From: Bernardetiaceae bacterium
GTDB taxonomy: Bacteria; Bacteroidota; Bacteroidia; Cytophagales; Thermoflexibacteraceae
DNA: 64,000 nt
Assembly (NCBI GenBank): GCA_025056255.1
Contig: JANWVT010000014.1
Coordinates: forward strand, 25,465-89,464
Reading direction: 5' to 3'
Notes under the pieces: model-generated
What the model was told of the DNA's origin: nothing
Databases searched by the model: none
Seen by the model: only the letters and a program-made list of their open reading frames with translations
Program-made: the position numbers and the translations under genes
Part shown: positions 32,324-42,280 of the stretch, piece after piece
Position numbering within the stretch: the stretch's first letter is position 1
Layout of the letters: every line of letters begins with the position of its first letter

Positions 32324-32899
32324 TTAATTCAAACGAGGGTCTTCAGGAAAATTTGAATAGGCGCGATATTTACCACCCATGCTGCGCAGTATAATTTGCC
32401 ACATTCTGTCAGTTGGCCATTCAAAAAGTGCACTAATAGACTGCCGGTAGATAATCCAAGAATTTTGTTCAATTTCACGAGCAAGTTGCTGCGCCGCCCA
32501 GCCGCTGTAGCCTACGAAAAAGCGGCAGTTAGACGGGTTGAGTTGCCGTAGGTTGCCGTAGTGGCTTAGTTGTTCAATGTCGCCTCCCCAATAGATGCCA
32601 TCTTTAATAGGAATGCAGCCTTTTAGCTCGGAAAAAGTATGAATAAAGTGCAGTGTGTTTTGCTCTACCGGACCGCCGATATATATTTTTTCTTCAATTT
32701 CGAGCAGGTCGGTAGTTTCGCTGACCAGCAAAGAAGTAGGTTTATTTAAAATTAATCCAAAGGTACCTGCTTCGTCGCTATGTTCGCAAAGAAGCACTAC
32801 AGTTCTTTCAAAATTGCCATCGGGCAAGAACGGTTCTGCAATCAGGATGTTGCCTTTGGCTACGGTATTATTTGGATTGAGTTGTTTGCCAAATATCAT
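32324..32899 (-). CDS. YqgE/AlgH family protein
   Basis: KGNILIAEPFLPDGNFERTVVLLCEHSDEAGTFGLILNKPTSL, IYIGGPVEQNTLHFIHTF, GIYWGGDIEQL, RFFVGYSGWAAQQLAREIEQNSW. Confidence 0.95.
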   Translation of the reverse strand: MIFGKQLNPNNTVAKGNILIAEPFLPDGNFERTVVLLCEHSDEAGTFGLILNKPTSLLVSETTDLLEIEEKIYIGGPVEQNTLHFIHTFSELKGCIPIKDGIYWGGDIEQLSHYGNLRQLNPSNCRFFVGYSGWAAQQLAREIEQNSWIIYRQSISALFEWPTDRMWQIILRSMGGKYRAYSNFPEDPRLN

Positions 32900-33126
32900 T
32901 CGCTCATCTGTGGGCTTAATGCCGTAAACTAATAAATTGCTCAGTAAAAAAACAAAATTATTGCTTTTGCGCTCAGTTATTAGCAAGTGGTCAAAAAAAT
33001 GGGGCGCTGTTTGCTCAAATTAGTTTGTTAGTGACTGAGCAAAAATATTCATTTGCATGCTTTGCATCATACTGTTTGCCGCGCAATACCCTGCTATTTT
33101 TAAAGTTTTGGCGGGCTATTGGTCAT

Positions 33127-33156
33127 AAAAAAGCCACCCCAACCTGTGAGGCGGCT
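33127..33156 (-). terminator. Intrinsic terminator downstream of LVIVD protein
   Basis: Minus strand AGCCGCC-TCACAGGTTGG-GGTGGCT followed by TTTTTT. Confidence 0.7.
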
Positions 33157-33178
33157 GTTAATAAATATTGTGCTGTTT

Positions 33179-34426
33179 TCAGCGAGCAACTGTTTGGATA
33201 TCGGCTGTGCTACTTAAATCGAGAGTGCTTAACTCACTAAGTTTGAAGGGATCGCGGTAGTCGTATTGGGTAATTTTGTTTCCTCCTACCATGATTAATA
33301 TTTTTCGGTGGCTATCTGGAATTACGTCGTAGGTTTGGATGTTGGCAAAGTGAGCAACTTGTTTGATGGCGCGCGGATTGGTAGCATCGAACACTTTGAG
33401 CCCGTCGTACCCGTCGCAAATAAACAGCAGACCGTTGTCTATGCCCAAACCATGTGGATTTTTCATGGCATAGGTGCGTATTTTTTGAGGGCGTGAAGGA
33501 TTGCTAATGTCTATTACATCTAACTGATTGACATTGCCGCCGCAGTCGGAACCATTTCGTAGCGTTACGTAAGCATACTGACCCTCTACTACAACTGGGT
33601 CGCAGCTGCGTACATGCCTATATGTTCCTTCCAACTGTGGACGTACGCGCTCAGTAGCGTCGAAAATGTACATTCCTGATTGCGAGCCTACAAACAGGCG
33701 GTTTTCGTAACCGAATAAAGTTTCTATGTCGCTGCCAACAGGTATTTTCTGCCCGATAAGTTCAGGTGAAGCAGGATTGCGGATGGAAAACACGAGCAAG
33801 TCGCGTGAGTCTATGGCATACAGAAAGTTATCCATTAGCACAAAGCAAGCCATAGAACCTCCTCTGCCCCCGCCTGTGGGGCGATTGGCAGGAGCTTTTG
33901 CCACAGGTGCTGCGCTCATTAGCAGAGGGTTGGTGTTACCAAAACTGTTGCCCATAATGCCAAAGTTGCCGTTGTTAAAGCCGCCCCCTATTAAGCTGAA
34001 TCCTCCAAAGGCATTGCGAATGATGTTTTGTAGGTCGTTGCCTGTGCGCCATGCAATAGTATTGTTGTCCCATGCGGCAGCTCGCGGACGATGTGTGAAA
34101 ACTGACGGAATGCGTCGTACTTCCTTAATGGCATTCAAGTCGGAAATGTCGAGCGCTACCAAGTCCTGATGGGCATTAGCATACAAAATATTGCCGCGTA
34201 CTGCCATATCTACGTTGCCGGGGATTTGAATGAAACCGACTTTTTTAGGCGACTTTGGGTCAAAATTGTTGATAACCAGCACTCCTTCATTAATGATGTT
34301 GACGTACAAAAAACCATCGTCGTACCAAATTTTACCTGCCTGTGAAAGGCTGTTCTGAGCCCACGTTGTCCATACAAGCCCAAAGGTTGCCAACATAATG
34401 CTGACATATTTTAAAATTGTCTTCAT
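33179..34426 (-). CDS. LVIVD repeat-containing secreted protein
   Basis: Repeated beta-propeller motifs DISNPSRPQKIRTYAMKNPHGLGIDNGLLFICDGYDGLKVFDATNPRAIKQVAHF; N-terminal signal peptide. Confidence 0.85.
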   Translation of the reverse strand: MKTILKYVSIMLATFGLVWTTWAQNSLSQAGKIWYDDGFLYVNIINEGVLVINNFDPKSPKKVGFIQIPGNVDMAVRGNILYANAHQDLVALDISDLNAIKEVRRIPSVFTHRPRAAAWDNNTIAWRTGNDLQNIIRNAFGGFSLIGGGFNNGNFGIMGNSFGNTNPLLMSAAPVAKAPANRPTGGGRGGSMACFVLMDNFLYAIDSRDLLVFSIRNPASPELIGQKIPVGSDIETLFGYENRLFVGSQSGMYIFDATERVRPQLEGTYRHVRSCDPVVVEGQYAYVTLRNGSDCGGNVNQLDVIDISNPSRPQKIRTYAMKNPHGLGIDNGLLFICDGYDGLKVFDATNPRAIKQVAHFANIQTYDVIPDSHRKILIMVGGNKITQYDYRDPFKLSELSTLDLSSTADIQTVAR

Positions 34427-34537
34427 GGCGTTTTAGGATTTGTTTGCCTATAGGGAGTTACTTTTTGCAGAAAGGTTGCTGGTAAATGCAAAAAAATTTG
34501 TGGAAGGTAGTCCTTTCTTACCAAGTAGAAGTACTCC

Positions 34538-34563
34538 AAATCAAAAGTCAAAATCAAAAGTCA
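34538..34563. repeat. Perfect 13-bp tandem duplication
   Basis: AAATCAAAAGTCA AAATCAAAAGTCA. Confidence 0.8.
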
Positions 34564-34992
34564 ATTGTGCAACTCTGCTATTAGTTTGCGCGCTAATTGT
34601 TTTGCTTCTTCCAGAGAGCCTACCGTAGGGGTGAGCAATCCTGTGGATTGATGCACATTTTCATACATAATATCTACCGAAAGTTTGCTGAACACCGAGT
34701 TAGTGGAATCTATCACAATTTCAGCCAATAAACCGTTTTTCACAACAGTGGGGAACCACTCGCTTTGCAGCCATGCATCGGTTTCTACAGGTACTATTTC
34801 CAAATACCTGTAATCGGTAATCATGATTTTGATGTGGTGGTCTTTAATGTAGTCAAATGGAAACCGCAGGGCACGCATTGCTTCTGGGTCGTCGAGCAGC
34901 CATAACCCTTTCCAATAGCCGAAGATAGTGTAAGGGATTTCATCACTTATGTCATAAAGTTCGGCATAATTATTTTCAAAAATCTTGCGCAT
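34561..34992 (-). CDS. Small STAS/SpoIIAA-like hypothetical protein
   Basis: YTIFGYWKGLW...HHIKIMITDYRYLEIVPVETDAWLQSEWFPTVVKNGLLAEIVIDSTNSVFSKLSVDIM...VGSLEEAKQLA aligns with other family members in the window. Confidence 0.6.
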   Translation of the reverse strand: MRKIFENNYAELYDISDEIPYTIFGYWKGLWLLDDPEAMRALRFPFDYIKDHHIKIMITDYRYLEIVPVETDAWLQSEWFPTVVKNGLLAEIVIDSTNSVFSKLSVDIMYENVHQSTGLLTPTVGSLEEAKQLARKLIAELHN

Positions 34993-35101
34993 CGACATAC
35001 CAAGTCGTAGGAATATGACAACAAAACATGTATCCCATGATAAAGTTCGCAATAGTTTTTCAAGATTTTGCTATCCAAAAGCAAGTTTTTAGCTTTGCGA
35101 T

Positions 35102-35944
35102 ATGTGGAAATCTTTTGTAGAAAAATTCTTAGGGGGTACTGCTATATTCGATTTGCGCAGCAATACACCAGCTGCACTATTGCTCAATTTAGTGCTTATT
35201 ATACTACTAACAGGCTTATTGGTGCTCTCATTTTTTTATGTTTACTTGCCTTTAACCACCAATCACGGCGAAAGTATTACTGTACCAGACTTGGAAGGGC
35301 TTACTTTACAACAGGCAGAAAGCTTTTTAGAAGAGCGAGAGTTGCGCTACATCGTAACCGACTCCAGCTATAATCCTAAACTACCACCATTGGCAATTCT
35401 TTCACAAGACCCTCCTAAAAACTCCAAAGTGAAAGTAAATCGCCGGATTCACTTGGTTGTGAATGCTACCCGTCCGCCAATGGAGCAAGTACCTAACATT
35501 ATAGACAACTCAGTTAAGCAAGCAGACCAACTGTTAGAAAGCTACGGATTTAAATTAGGTGAAATTAAATATGTCCCCGATATAGCCTCTAATGCGGTGT
35601 TACGAGTTTTTCACAACGGAAAAGAAATCACCAAACAACAGTTAGAAGCAGGTTTTTTGCTGCCCAAAGGAGCCAAAATAGACTTGGTAGTAGGGGACGG
35701 CTTAGGCAATATGACCTTCGATTTGCCTAATTTGGTAGGTAAACCCTTAGCAGAAGTGCAATTTTTGTTGCGCGGCATGGGCTTAGATGCTGGTAACATC
35801 ATCTACGAATCGGCTAATGGCAGGGAGTTAGGCATTGTTATTCGGCAAAAACCTGCCTACGAGCCGGGCAAAAAAGTGAAAATAGGAGAGGTAATAGACC
35901 TTTGGGTTACTGGTGACGAGCCAACTGAGTTTGAAAACCGATAA
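35102..35944 (+). CDS. PASTA domain-containing membrane-anchored protein
   Basis: N-terminal TM, then PASTA repeats: VPDLEGLTLQQAESFLEERELRY...ILSQDPPKNSKVK; VPNIIDNSVKQADQLLESYGFKLGEIKYVPD; LPNLVGKPLAEVQFLLRGMGLDAGNI...QKPAYEPGKKVKIGEVIDLWV. Confidence 0.92.
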   Translation: MWKSFVEKFLGGTAIFDLRSNTPAALLLNLVLIILLTGLLVLSFFYVYLPLTTNHGESITVPDLEGLTLQQAESFLEERELRYIVTDSSYNPKLPPLAILSQDPPKNSKVKVNRRIHLVVNATRPPMEQVPNIIDNSVKQADQLLESYGFKLGEIKYVPDIASNAVLRVFHNGKEITKQQLEAGFLLPKGAKIDLVVGDGLGNMTFDLPNLVGKPLAEVQFLLRGMGLDAGNIIYESANGRELGIVIRQKPAYEPGKKVKIGEVIDLWVTGDEPTEFENR

Positions 35945-35999
35945 ATACTAACGGCTTATTGCGCAACTTTACGCCAATACTTCATTACTGTTTTCGAGT

Positions 36000-37907
36000 A
36001 TGCTGAAAAATACAGCAGTTATTTGGCTTTGTTTAATTGGCTTTGTTGCAACAGCGGCACATGGTCAGTTGCGTCTGATTCCCTTTTCTCCCCAGCAAAT
36101 TCAACCTTTACATGCTTCTGTGCCCAGTAGGGTAGAGGAAAATGCAGAAGATACCTCTCGACTGAGCCTGCCTTTTTTTGACGATTTTAGCACTAATGGC
36201 AAACCTTGGTTGCATAAAGGGCGTGCCGATGAACCAGATACCTCTCGGTGGGTGCCTCGTGGCGGCACGTTTGTCAACAATACATTAGCGGTGAATCCGC
36301 CTTCATTCAACGTAGCAACATTCGACGGCATCTCGGCTAATGGCAGACCCTATGACTTTGCAAATGTTTTTGCAGTAGGTATTACCGATATGCTGGTATC
36401 TAAGCGAATAGATTTAGATACCATGAAGCCACAAAACAATATTTTTCTTAGTTTCTTTTGGCAGTCGGAGGGGATGGGAGAAAAACCTGACGAGGAAGAC
36501 TACTTAGCAGTAGAGTTCTTAGACCGCAACAATAATTGGATACGGCGTTGGCAACAAAATGGCGGACAGGCTACTGCCGATTTTCGCTATGTGATACTAC
36601 CAGTACAAACCCCCGAGTTTTTACATAAAAACTTTCGCTTTCGCTTTGTGCGATATGGCAGGCAGGCAGGAGCTTTTGATACATGGCATGTAGATTATAT
36701 TTACATGAATAAAAACAGAAATCCTAACGATAATTCATTGCTCGACATTGCAGCCAACAACATCCGCGGTAGGTTTTTGAAGCGTTATAGCGCGATGCCA
36801 ATGCGCCAGTTTGTGCAAAATCCACAAGCAGAAATAGCTGATTCTGTTTTTCTTTCAGTAAGTAACTTAGACCGTAGGTTTAACGTTTTTGCTTACGATG
36901 CGCTCCTCAAAGAAACAATAAGCGGACGCGAGCTGGGGTTGTTGGCTGACACTACAGCTATTATCAGAGAGTTTCAGCGCAATTTTTTAGTAGGAGCAGT
37001 GAATCGTGGAGTGGGCAAACGCCCCCCCGTAGTGCTACCTCTCAATCAGCCGCGAATGATCCTGGAAACTATCTTTAGGCTTAACACTGGCGAACGCGAC
37101 GACCTTATTCCACCTATCAACTTTAGAAATAATGATACGCTCAGCAGCATTACCGTTTTCGATAATTATTATGCCTACGACGACGGTAGTGCAGAATTTG
37201 CTATTTCTTTTAATCAACAATTTGGCAAATTAGCTTACCGCTACCAGCTCAATACACAGGCTACCCTTTCGCACATCGACCTTTACTTTGTGCCTATTTT
37301 GACCAACCTGCAAGGCGAAACCTACAACTTGCGCGTGTGGAAACGATTAGATGAGCAAACCGGAGGCGTGCGCGACTCTGTTTTACTGGTTCAAAACACT
37401 TTTGTAACTTATTCAGACAGCCTCAACAAATTTATTCGCATTCCCCTTTCAAGGCGCATTCCTTTGCAAGGTTCTTTCTTTATTGGAGTAGAGCAACTGA
37501 GCAGCAAACCACTTACACTTGGCTTTGACCGCAATACTGACTCGGGCAGTGAAATATGGGTGAACGTAGCTAATAAATGGGAACGCAACACACAAATAAA
37601 AGGTAGCATCATGTTGCGACCTGTATTTGCCGAAGAGCTGGTAACTGCTTTGCCAGATGAGCAGTTAAAAACACTATCTACAGTAGTATATCCCAATCCA
37701 AGCAGCGGTATATTTTCCCTTCAAGGCCGGGTTAACCAACTCACCGTTTATGACTTACAAGGGCGGATAGTGTTTCAAAAGGACTTTGCGCCGGGAGAGT
37801 TAGCCGAAAATTTATCGTTGGAGCACTGCCCCAGTGGCATTTACCTGCTGCAAATTGTAAATGAGCAACATACGAAAATAGCAAAACTGCTACTGCAAAA
37901 GCAGTAA
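36000..37907 (+). CDS. Secreted protein with T9SS type A C-terminal sorting domain
   Basis: Signal peptide; C-term VVYPNPSSGIFSLQGRVNQLTVYDLQGRIVFQKDF...SLEHCPSGIYLLQIVNEQHTKIAKLLLQKQ. Confidence 0.92.
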   Translation: MLKNTAVIWLCLIGFVATAAHGQLRLIPFSPQQIQPLHASVPSRVEENAEDTSRLSLPFFDDFSTNGKPWLHKGRADEPDTSRWVPRGGTFVNNTLAVNPPSFNVATFDGISANGRPYDFANVFAVGITDMLVSKRIDLDTMKPQNNIFLSFFWQSEGMGEKPDEEDYLAVEFLDRNNNWIRRWQQNGGQATADFRYVILPVQTPEFLHKNFRFRFVRYGRQAGAFDTWHVDYIYMNKNRNPNDNSLLDIAANNIRGRFLKRYSAMPMRQFVQNPQAEIADSVFLSVSNLDRRFNVFAYDALLKETISGRELGLLADTTAIIREFQRNFLVGAVNRGVGKRPPVVLPLNQPRMILETIFRLNTGERDDLIPPINFRNNDTLSSITVFDNYYAYDDGSAEFAISFNQQFGKLAYRYQLNTQATLSHIDLYFVPILTNLQGETYNLRVWKRLDEQTGGVRDSVLLVQNTFVTYSDSLNKFIRIPLSRRIPLQGSFFIGVEQLSSKPLTLGFDRNTDSGSEIWVNVANKWERNTQIKGSIMLRPVFAEELVTALPDEQLKTLSTVVYPNPSSGIFSLQGRVNQLTVYDLQGRIVFQKDFAPGELAENLSLEHCPSGIYLLQIVNEQHTKIAKLLLQKQ

Positions 37908-38094
37908 TTTTTACGAAAAAAGCAAGTTTTTGCGAGAAAAAATATTTTTTTAAGCCCCCTCGTTTGTAGCCCTTCCTGAACGAGTCAAGAGTTGGCGGCA
38001 CTTTTTTTTTCAGTTTTTTTATTTCACTTTTGTTTTCCGGTCGCTCAAGACCCAACAGCCAGTAAGTTTTGGAAATTGTATACTTGGCTTTTCA

Positions 38095-38164
38095 AAATGC
38101 CCTGTGCGGGGCATTTAGGTAAGTAATAATTATGCGTTTACTCTTTTCAGGTCTTGCTGAAAAG
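38095..38164 (+). promoter_or_regulatory. Two tandem hairpins upstream of dnaA
   Basis: AAATGCCC-TGTGCG-GGGCATTT (38095-38116) and CTTTTCAG-GTCTTG-CTGAAAAG (38143-38164); both 8-bp stems with 6-nt loops. Confidence 0.45.
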
Positions 38165-38194
38165 CAAGAATGTAAGTGGCTTTTTGTTTAGAAA

Positions 38195-39718
38195 ATGGTG
38201 TCTGATGGTTTTAACTGCAAACAAAAACAAGCGATGATTGACCTGAAAAAGCCTTCGGCAACAGTAGAACCCTCCTCTGTTAGCGAGGCAAGTATAAAAC
38301 AAGACCACAACGCAGCTTGGCGGCAGTGTCTGTCGCTCATTATGCCTGCCGTTGGCGAACAGGCTTTTCAGACTTGGTTTCAGCCGATTGTTCCGCTGCA
38401 ACTCACCAACAATGTGCTTGTCATACAAGTGCCTAATCATTTTTTCTATGAATGGTTAGAAGAGCATTATGTGCATATTCTCAAACGCGCCATTGTGCAA
38501 GTACTGGGCGTACACGGCAAGTTAGAGTACTCCATAGTGGTAGACCAAAATAATGGTAGACAGCCCTACACACTCAATATTCCACAAAACATACAGGCAA
38601 CAACCTTGCAGCGACCTGTACGTCAGATTACTGGGCATTCGGTAGCTGTAACGAGCGAGTCCAAAGAACTGTTCGACTCCAACTTAAACCCTCGTTACAC
38701 TTTCGATAACTTCATAGAAGGGGAGTGCAACCGGCTGGCCAGAGCTGCTGGTATATCGGTAGCAAGCAAACCGGGGTTTACCTCGTTCAACCCGTTTTTA
38801 GTTTACTCTGGTTTTGGGCTCGGCAAAACACATCTGATTCAGGCAATTGGCAATGAAATCAAGCGGCTGCATCCATATCACCAAATTTTGTACATTACCT
38901 CCGAAGATTTCATTGCCCAGTTTGTAGATGCAGTTAAACTGGGAGAGGTGCGTCGGTTTGTGGCACAGTTTCAGCGCGCCGACACACTTATTATCGACGA
39001 TGTGCAATTTTTTGGTGGCAAAGACAAAAGCCAAGAACAATTTTTTCACATTTTTAACCACTTGCACCAAAATGGCAAACAAATTATTATGTCGAGCGAC
39101 TGCGCCCCCAAAGACATGAAAGGGCTAATGGAACGCCTGCTGTCGCGCTTTAAATGGGGTGCTACCATAGATTTGCAAGCCCCTGATTACCACACTCGTA
39201 TAGCCATTGTGCAAACTAAACTCAACGCTCAGGGTATTTATGTTCCTGACAATGTGGTAGATTACTTAGCTCAGCACGTAACTGACAACATTCGCACCTT
39301 AGAAAGCGTTATCACTACGCTTGCTTTGCACTATACCATCGGTAAGGCAGAGCTTACGCTGGAACTTGCTAAAACCGTAGTTGCCAAGCTGTGCCACACA
39401 GAACAACTCACCGAAAAGCGCTTTACAGTAGCCCAAATTCAGCAAATGGTAGCAGAACACTACTATTTGAAAGTGAGCGACTTACTTTCTGCTTCTCGCA
39501 AGCCCGAACTGGCTACGCCTCGCCAAATAGCGATGTATTTGTGTGCGCAATATACAGAGGCTTCTAACAAAATGATTGCCTCACAATTTGGAGGAAAAGA
39601 CCAAAGTACCATTTCGCATGCGTGCAAAGCCGTACAACGCAAAATGCAAACCGATGAAAGCTATAAGAAACTCATTGGTGCGTTGAAAGCCAAGCTCAAC
39701 AACTTGCGACAGGAATAA
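38195..39718 (+). CDS. dnaA: Chromosomal replication initiator protein DnaA
   Basis: Domain I W..CL..I....GEQAFQTWFQPI; NPRYTFDNFIEGECNRLARAA; GFGLGKTHLIQAIGNEI; LIIDDVQFFGGK; MERLLSRFKWG; C-term GGKDQSTISHACKAVQRKM. True start may be 38234. Confidence 0.96.
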   Translation: MVSDGFNCKQKQAMIDLKKPSATVEPSSVSEASIKQDHNAAWRQCLSLIMPAVGEQAFQTWFQPIVPLQLTNNVLVIQVPNHFFYEWLEEHYVHILKRAIVQVLGVHGKLEYSIVVDQNNGRQPYTLNIPQNIQATTLQRPVRQITGHSVAVTSESKELFDSNLNPRYTFDNFIEGECNRLARAAGISVASKPGFTSFNPFLVYSGFGLGKTHLIQAIGNEIKRLHPYHQILYITSEDFIAQFVDAVKLGEVRRFVAQFQRADTLIIDDVQFFGGKDKSQEQFFHIFNHLHQNGKQIIMSSDCAPKDMKGLMERLLSRFKWGATIDLQAPDYHTRIAIVQTKLNAQGIYVPDNVVDYLAQHVTDNIRTLESVITTLALHYTIGKAELTLELAKTVVAKLCHTEQLTEKRFTVAQIQQMVAEHYYLKVSDLLSASRKPELATPRQIAMYLCAQYTEASNKMIASQFGGKDQSTISHACKAVQRKMQTDESYKKLIGALKAKLNNLRQE

Positions 39719-39723
39719 ACTGT

Positions 39724-40854
39724 ATGCATATTTTAATAGTAGGTCCAGCACATCCGCTACGTGGGGGCATCGCTGCGCTGAACGAGCGCTTAGCCAAGGC
39801 TCTGCAAGCAGAAGGGCACAAAGTAGAAATACTGAGCTTTGCTTACCAATATCCGGATTTTTTGTTTCCCGGTACCTCGCAACGAAGCGATGCCCCGCCG
39901 CCCGAAAATCTGCTCATTCATTCCGAACTACACTCCCTCAAGCCGCTCAATTGGTGGAGAGTAGGCAACCGATATGCTGCCCGCCACTACGACTTGGCAA
40001 TTTTTCGGTTTTGGATACCGTTCATGGCGCCTTGTTTAGGAACAGTAGCCCGATGCTTACGCAAAACGAACACTCCCGTAGTGGCTATAGCTGACAATAT
40101 TATACCTCACGAAAAGCGAATTGGCGACACGCTGATGACGCGCTACTTTCTTAGCGCCTGCGATGCTTTTTTGACTATGTCGCGCGCTGTTTTGCAAGAT
40201 TTGCGCCGTTTCGAACCTTCAAAACCGGCTGTATATAGCCCACATCCTTTGTACGATTCCTATGGAAGCCCCCTTAGCAAACAAGAAGCCCGCCAGCGGT
40301 TAGGGCTTGCTACCGATGCTCGTATAGTGTTATTTTTTGGCTTGATAAGGGCTTATAAGGGTTTAGATATTCTATTAGAAGCAATGGCAGACGAACGGCT
40401 GGCAACCCGCCGTGTACAGTTACTAATTGCAGGCGAACCCTACGAAAACCTAAACAAATACACCAGTCTGATTACGCAGCTTAATCTGCAAAGTCGCATA
40501 ATAGCGCACTGGCATTTTATTCCGCAACACGAGGTAGCCACCTATTTTTGTGCTGCCGACATTGTGGCGCAACCCTACAAAACGGCTACCCAAAGCGGCG
40601 TTACGCAGATAGCCTATTATTTTGAACGCCCTATGTTGGTAACCAATGTAGGAGGGTTAGCAGAAATAGTGCCGCATGGCAAAGTGGGTTACGTCACACC
40701 TGTTCACCCCCGAGCGGTTGCCGATGCATTAGTTGATTTTTATGACCATCAACGCCAAGCACAATTTCAAACCTGTATAGCACAGGAAAAGCAAAAGTAT
40801 GATTGGAGCTATTTTATTAGCAATTTGCTAAGTTTACTGCCCGCTGCTAATTAA
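39724..40854 (+). CDS. Glycosyltransferase family 4 protein
   Basis: HILIVGPAHPLRGGIAALNERLAKAL, VLFFGLIRAYKGLDILLEAM, EVATYFCAADIVAQPYKTATQSGVTQIAYYFERPMLVTNVGGLAEIV. Confidence 0.9.
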   Translation: MHILIVGPAHPLRGGIAALNERLAKALQAEGHKVEILSFAYQYPDFLFPGTSQRSDAPPPENLLIHSELHSLKPLNWWRVGNRYAARHYDLAIFRFWIPFMAPCLGTVARCLRKTNTPVVAIADNIIPHEKRIGDTLMTRYFLSACDAFLTMSRAVLQDLRRFEPSKPAVYSPHPLYDSYGSPLSKQEARQRLGLATDARIVLFFGLIRAYKGLDILLEAMADERLATRRVQLLIAGEPYENLNKYTSLITQLNLQSRIIAHWHFIPQHEVATYFCAADIVAQPYKTATQSGVTQIAYYFERPMLVTNVGGLAEIVPHGKVGYVTPVHPRAVADALVDFYDHQRQAQFQTCIAQEKQKYDWSYFISNLLSLLPAAN

Positions 40855-42177
40855 TTGGATAAGTGTTGCTACATTCATTTGGCGTTGCTCACCACTTGCT
40901 AAGTGCTTTACAGTGAGCATACCTGTTGCCATCTCCTCCGAGCCCACAATAACTACATAGCCAATTTTCTTGCGGTCGGCATATTCCAATTGTTTTTTTA
41001 TTTTTACTGGCTCTGGGTACATTTCAGCGTTGATACCTGCTAGACGTACTTGTTGTAACAATGGCATGGCAAACATTTGAGCCTGCTTGTCGAAACAAGC
41101 AAACAACACTTGCACTACCGCATCGGTTTGTAGAGGAAACAGGTTCAGTTCTTCTAGCACATCGTAGATGCGTTCAGCACCGAAAGAAATGCCTACGCCA
41201 GACATCCCCGACATGCCAAAACTACCCGTTAAGTTGTCATATCTGCCACCTCCGCCAATGCTTCCCATTTGCACGCCTAAGGCTTGTACTTCAAATATGC
41301 AACCTGTGTAGTAATTCAGCCCTCTTGCCAAAGTTAGGTCTATGACAAGCTGGTTTTGCAACGGCGTAGATTGGAGAAAAGCCAACACCTCGTTAATTTC
41401 TTCAATACCTTTTTGACCTATGGGGCTGGTTTGCATGAAAGCAGAAAGTTGCTCGAAAGGCAATTGTAAATATTCTTTAATTTTTGCAATATTTTCGTTA
41501 GATATTGCGCGTGTTTGCAATTCTTTTTCTACTCCCTCCCAGCCTATTTTGTCAAGTTTGTCGATAGCAATTGTAATATCGGTAAGTTTTTCTGGTTGCC
41601 CTAGGGTTTCGGCTAAACCTTGTAAAATTTTTCTATTGTTGATTTTTATGCGTACAGGCAGCTGCAGTGCTGCAAATACTTGGTCGTAAATTAGCATCAA
41701 CTCTGCCTCGCAAAGCAGCGAATCAGAGCCAATTACGTCGGCGTCGCATTGGTAAAACTCGCGGTATCGCCCTTTTTGTGGGCGGTCGGCACGCCAAACG
41801 GGCTGTATTTGATAGCGCTTAAAAGGCAGCACAATTTGGTTGCGATGCATTACCACGTAGCGGGCGAAAGGGATGGTAAGGTCGTAGCGCAAACCTTTGT
41901 CGCAAATTTGGGCAGCTACTTTGCGATAGTCGGTTTGGTTATGTTCCCAATCTTTCAAAAAGTCGCCCGAGTTAAGTATTCTAAAAAGCAATTGCTCGCC
42001 CTCTTCGCCATATTTACCTGTAAGGGTGCTGAGGTTTTCCATTGCTGGGGTTTCCAAGGGGGCAAAACCGAATCGCTTAAAGGTTTGCTTAATAATGCTA
42101 AAAATGTATTCTCTTTTTTGGATAGTTTCAGCAGAGAAGTCGCGTGTTCCCTTTGGAATACTGGTTTTTTGGCTCAT
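40834..42177 (-). CDS. hisS: Histidine--tRNA ligase
   Basis: IPKGTRDFSAE, RYDLTIPFARYV, QIQPVWRADRPQKGRYREFYQCDADVIG, LARGLNYYTGCIFEV, SIGGGGRYDNLTG. Confidence 0.96.
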   Translation of the reverse strand: MSQKTSIPKGTRDFSAETIQKREYIFSIIKQTFKRFGFAPLETPAMENLSTLTGKYGEEGEQLLFRILNSGDFLKDWEHNQTDYRKVAAQICDKGLRYDLTIPFARYVVMHRNQIVLPFKRYQIQPVWRADRPQKGRYREFYQCDADVIGSDSLLCEAELMLIYDQVFAALQLPVRIKINNRKILQGLAETLGQPEKLTDITIAIDKLDKIGWEGVEKELQTRAISNENIAKIKEYLQLPFEQLSAFMQTSPIGQKGIEEINEVLAFLQSTPLQNQLVIDLTLARGLNYYTGCIFEVQALGVQMGSIGGGGRYDNLTGSFGMSGMSGVGISFGAERIYDVLEELNLFPLQTDAVVQVLFACFDKQAQMFAMPLLQQVRLAGINAEMYPEPVKIKKQLEYADRKKIGYVVIVGSEEMATGMLTVKHLASGEQRQMNVATLIQLISSGQ

Positions 42178-42220
42178 GAGATTAAATAACAAACATTAGC
42201 AAGAGGGACAAAAGTAAAAC

Positions 42221-42252
42221 AGAGTTTCAAGTTCAAAAATACTCGAAACTCT
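42221..42252 (-). terminator. Candidate terminator downstream of the acidic protein gene
   Basis: Minus strand AGAGTTTCGAGT-ATTTTTGA-ACTTGAAACTCT followed by GTTTT; 12-bp stem with one G-U. Confidence 0.5.
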
Positions 42253-42280
42253 GCTAAGAGATGCCTATGGGCAGCAAGCA

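Noticed and set aside
37908-38194. oriC next to dnaA
   Set aside because: No TTATCCACA-like DnaA box cluster spotted by eye; only hairpins and homopolymer tracts. GC-skew and Ori-Finder would be decisive.
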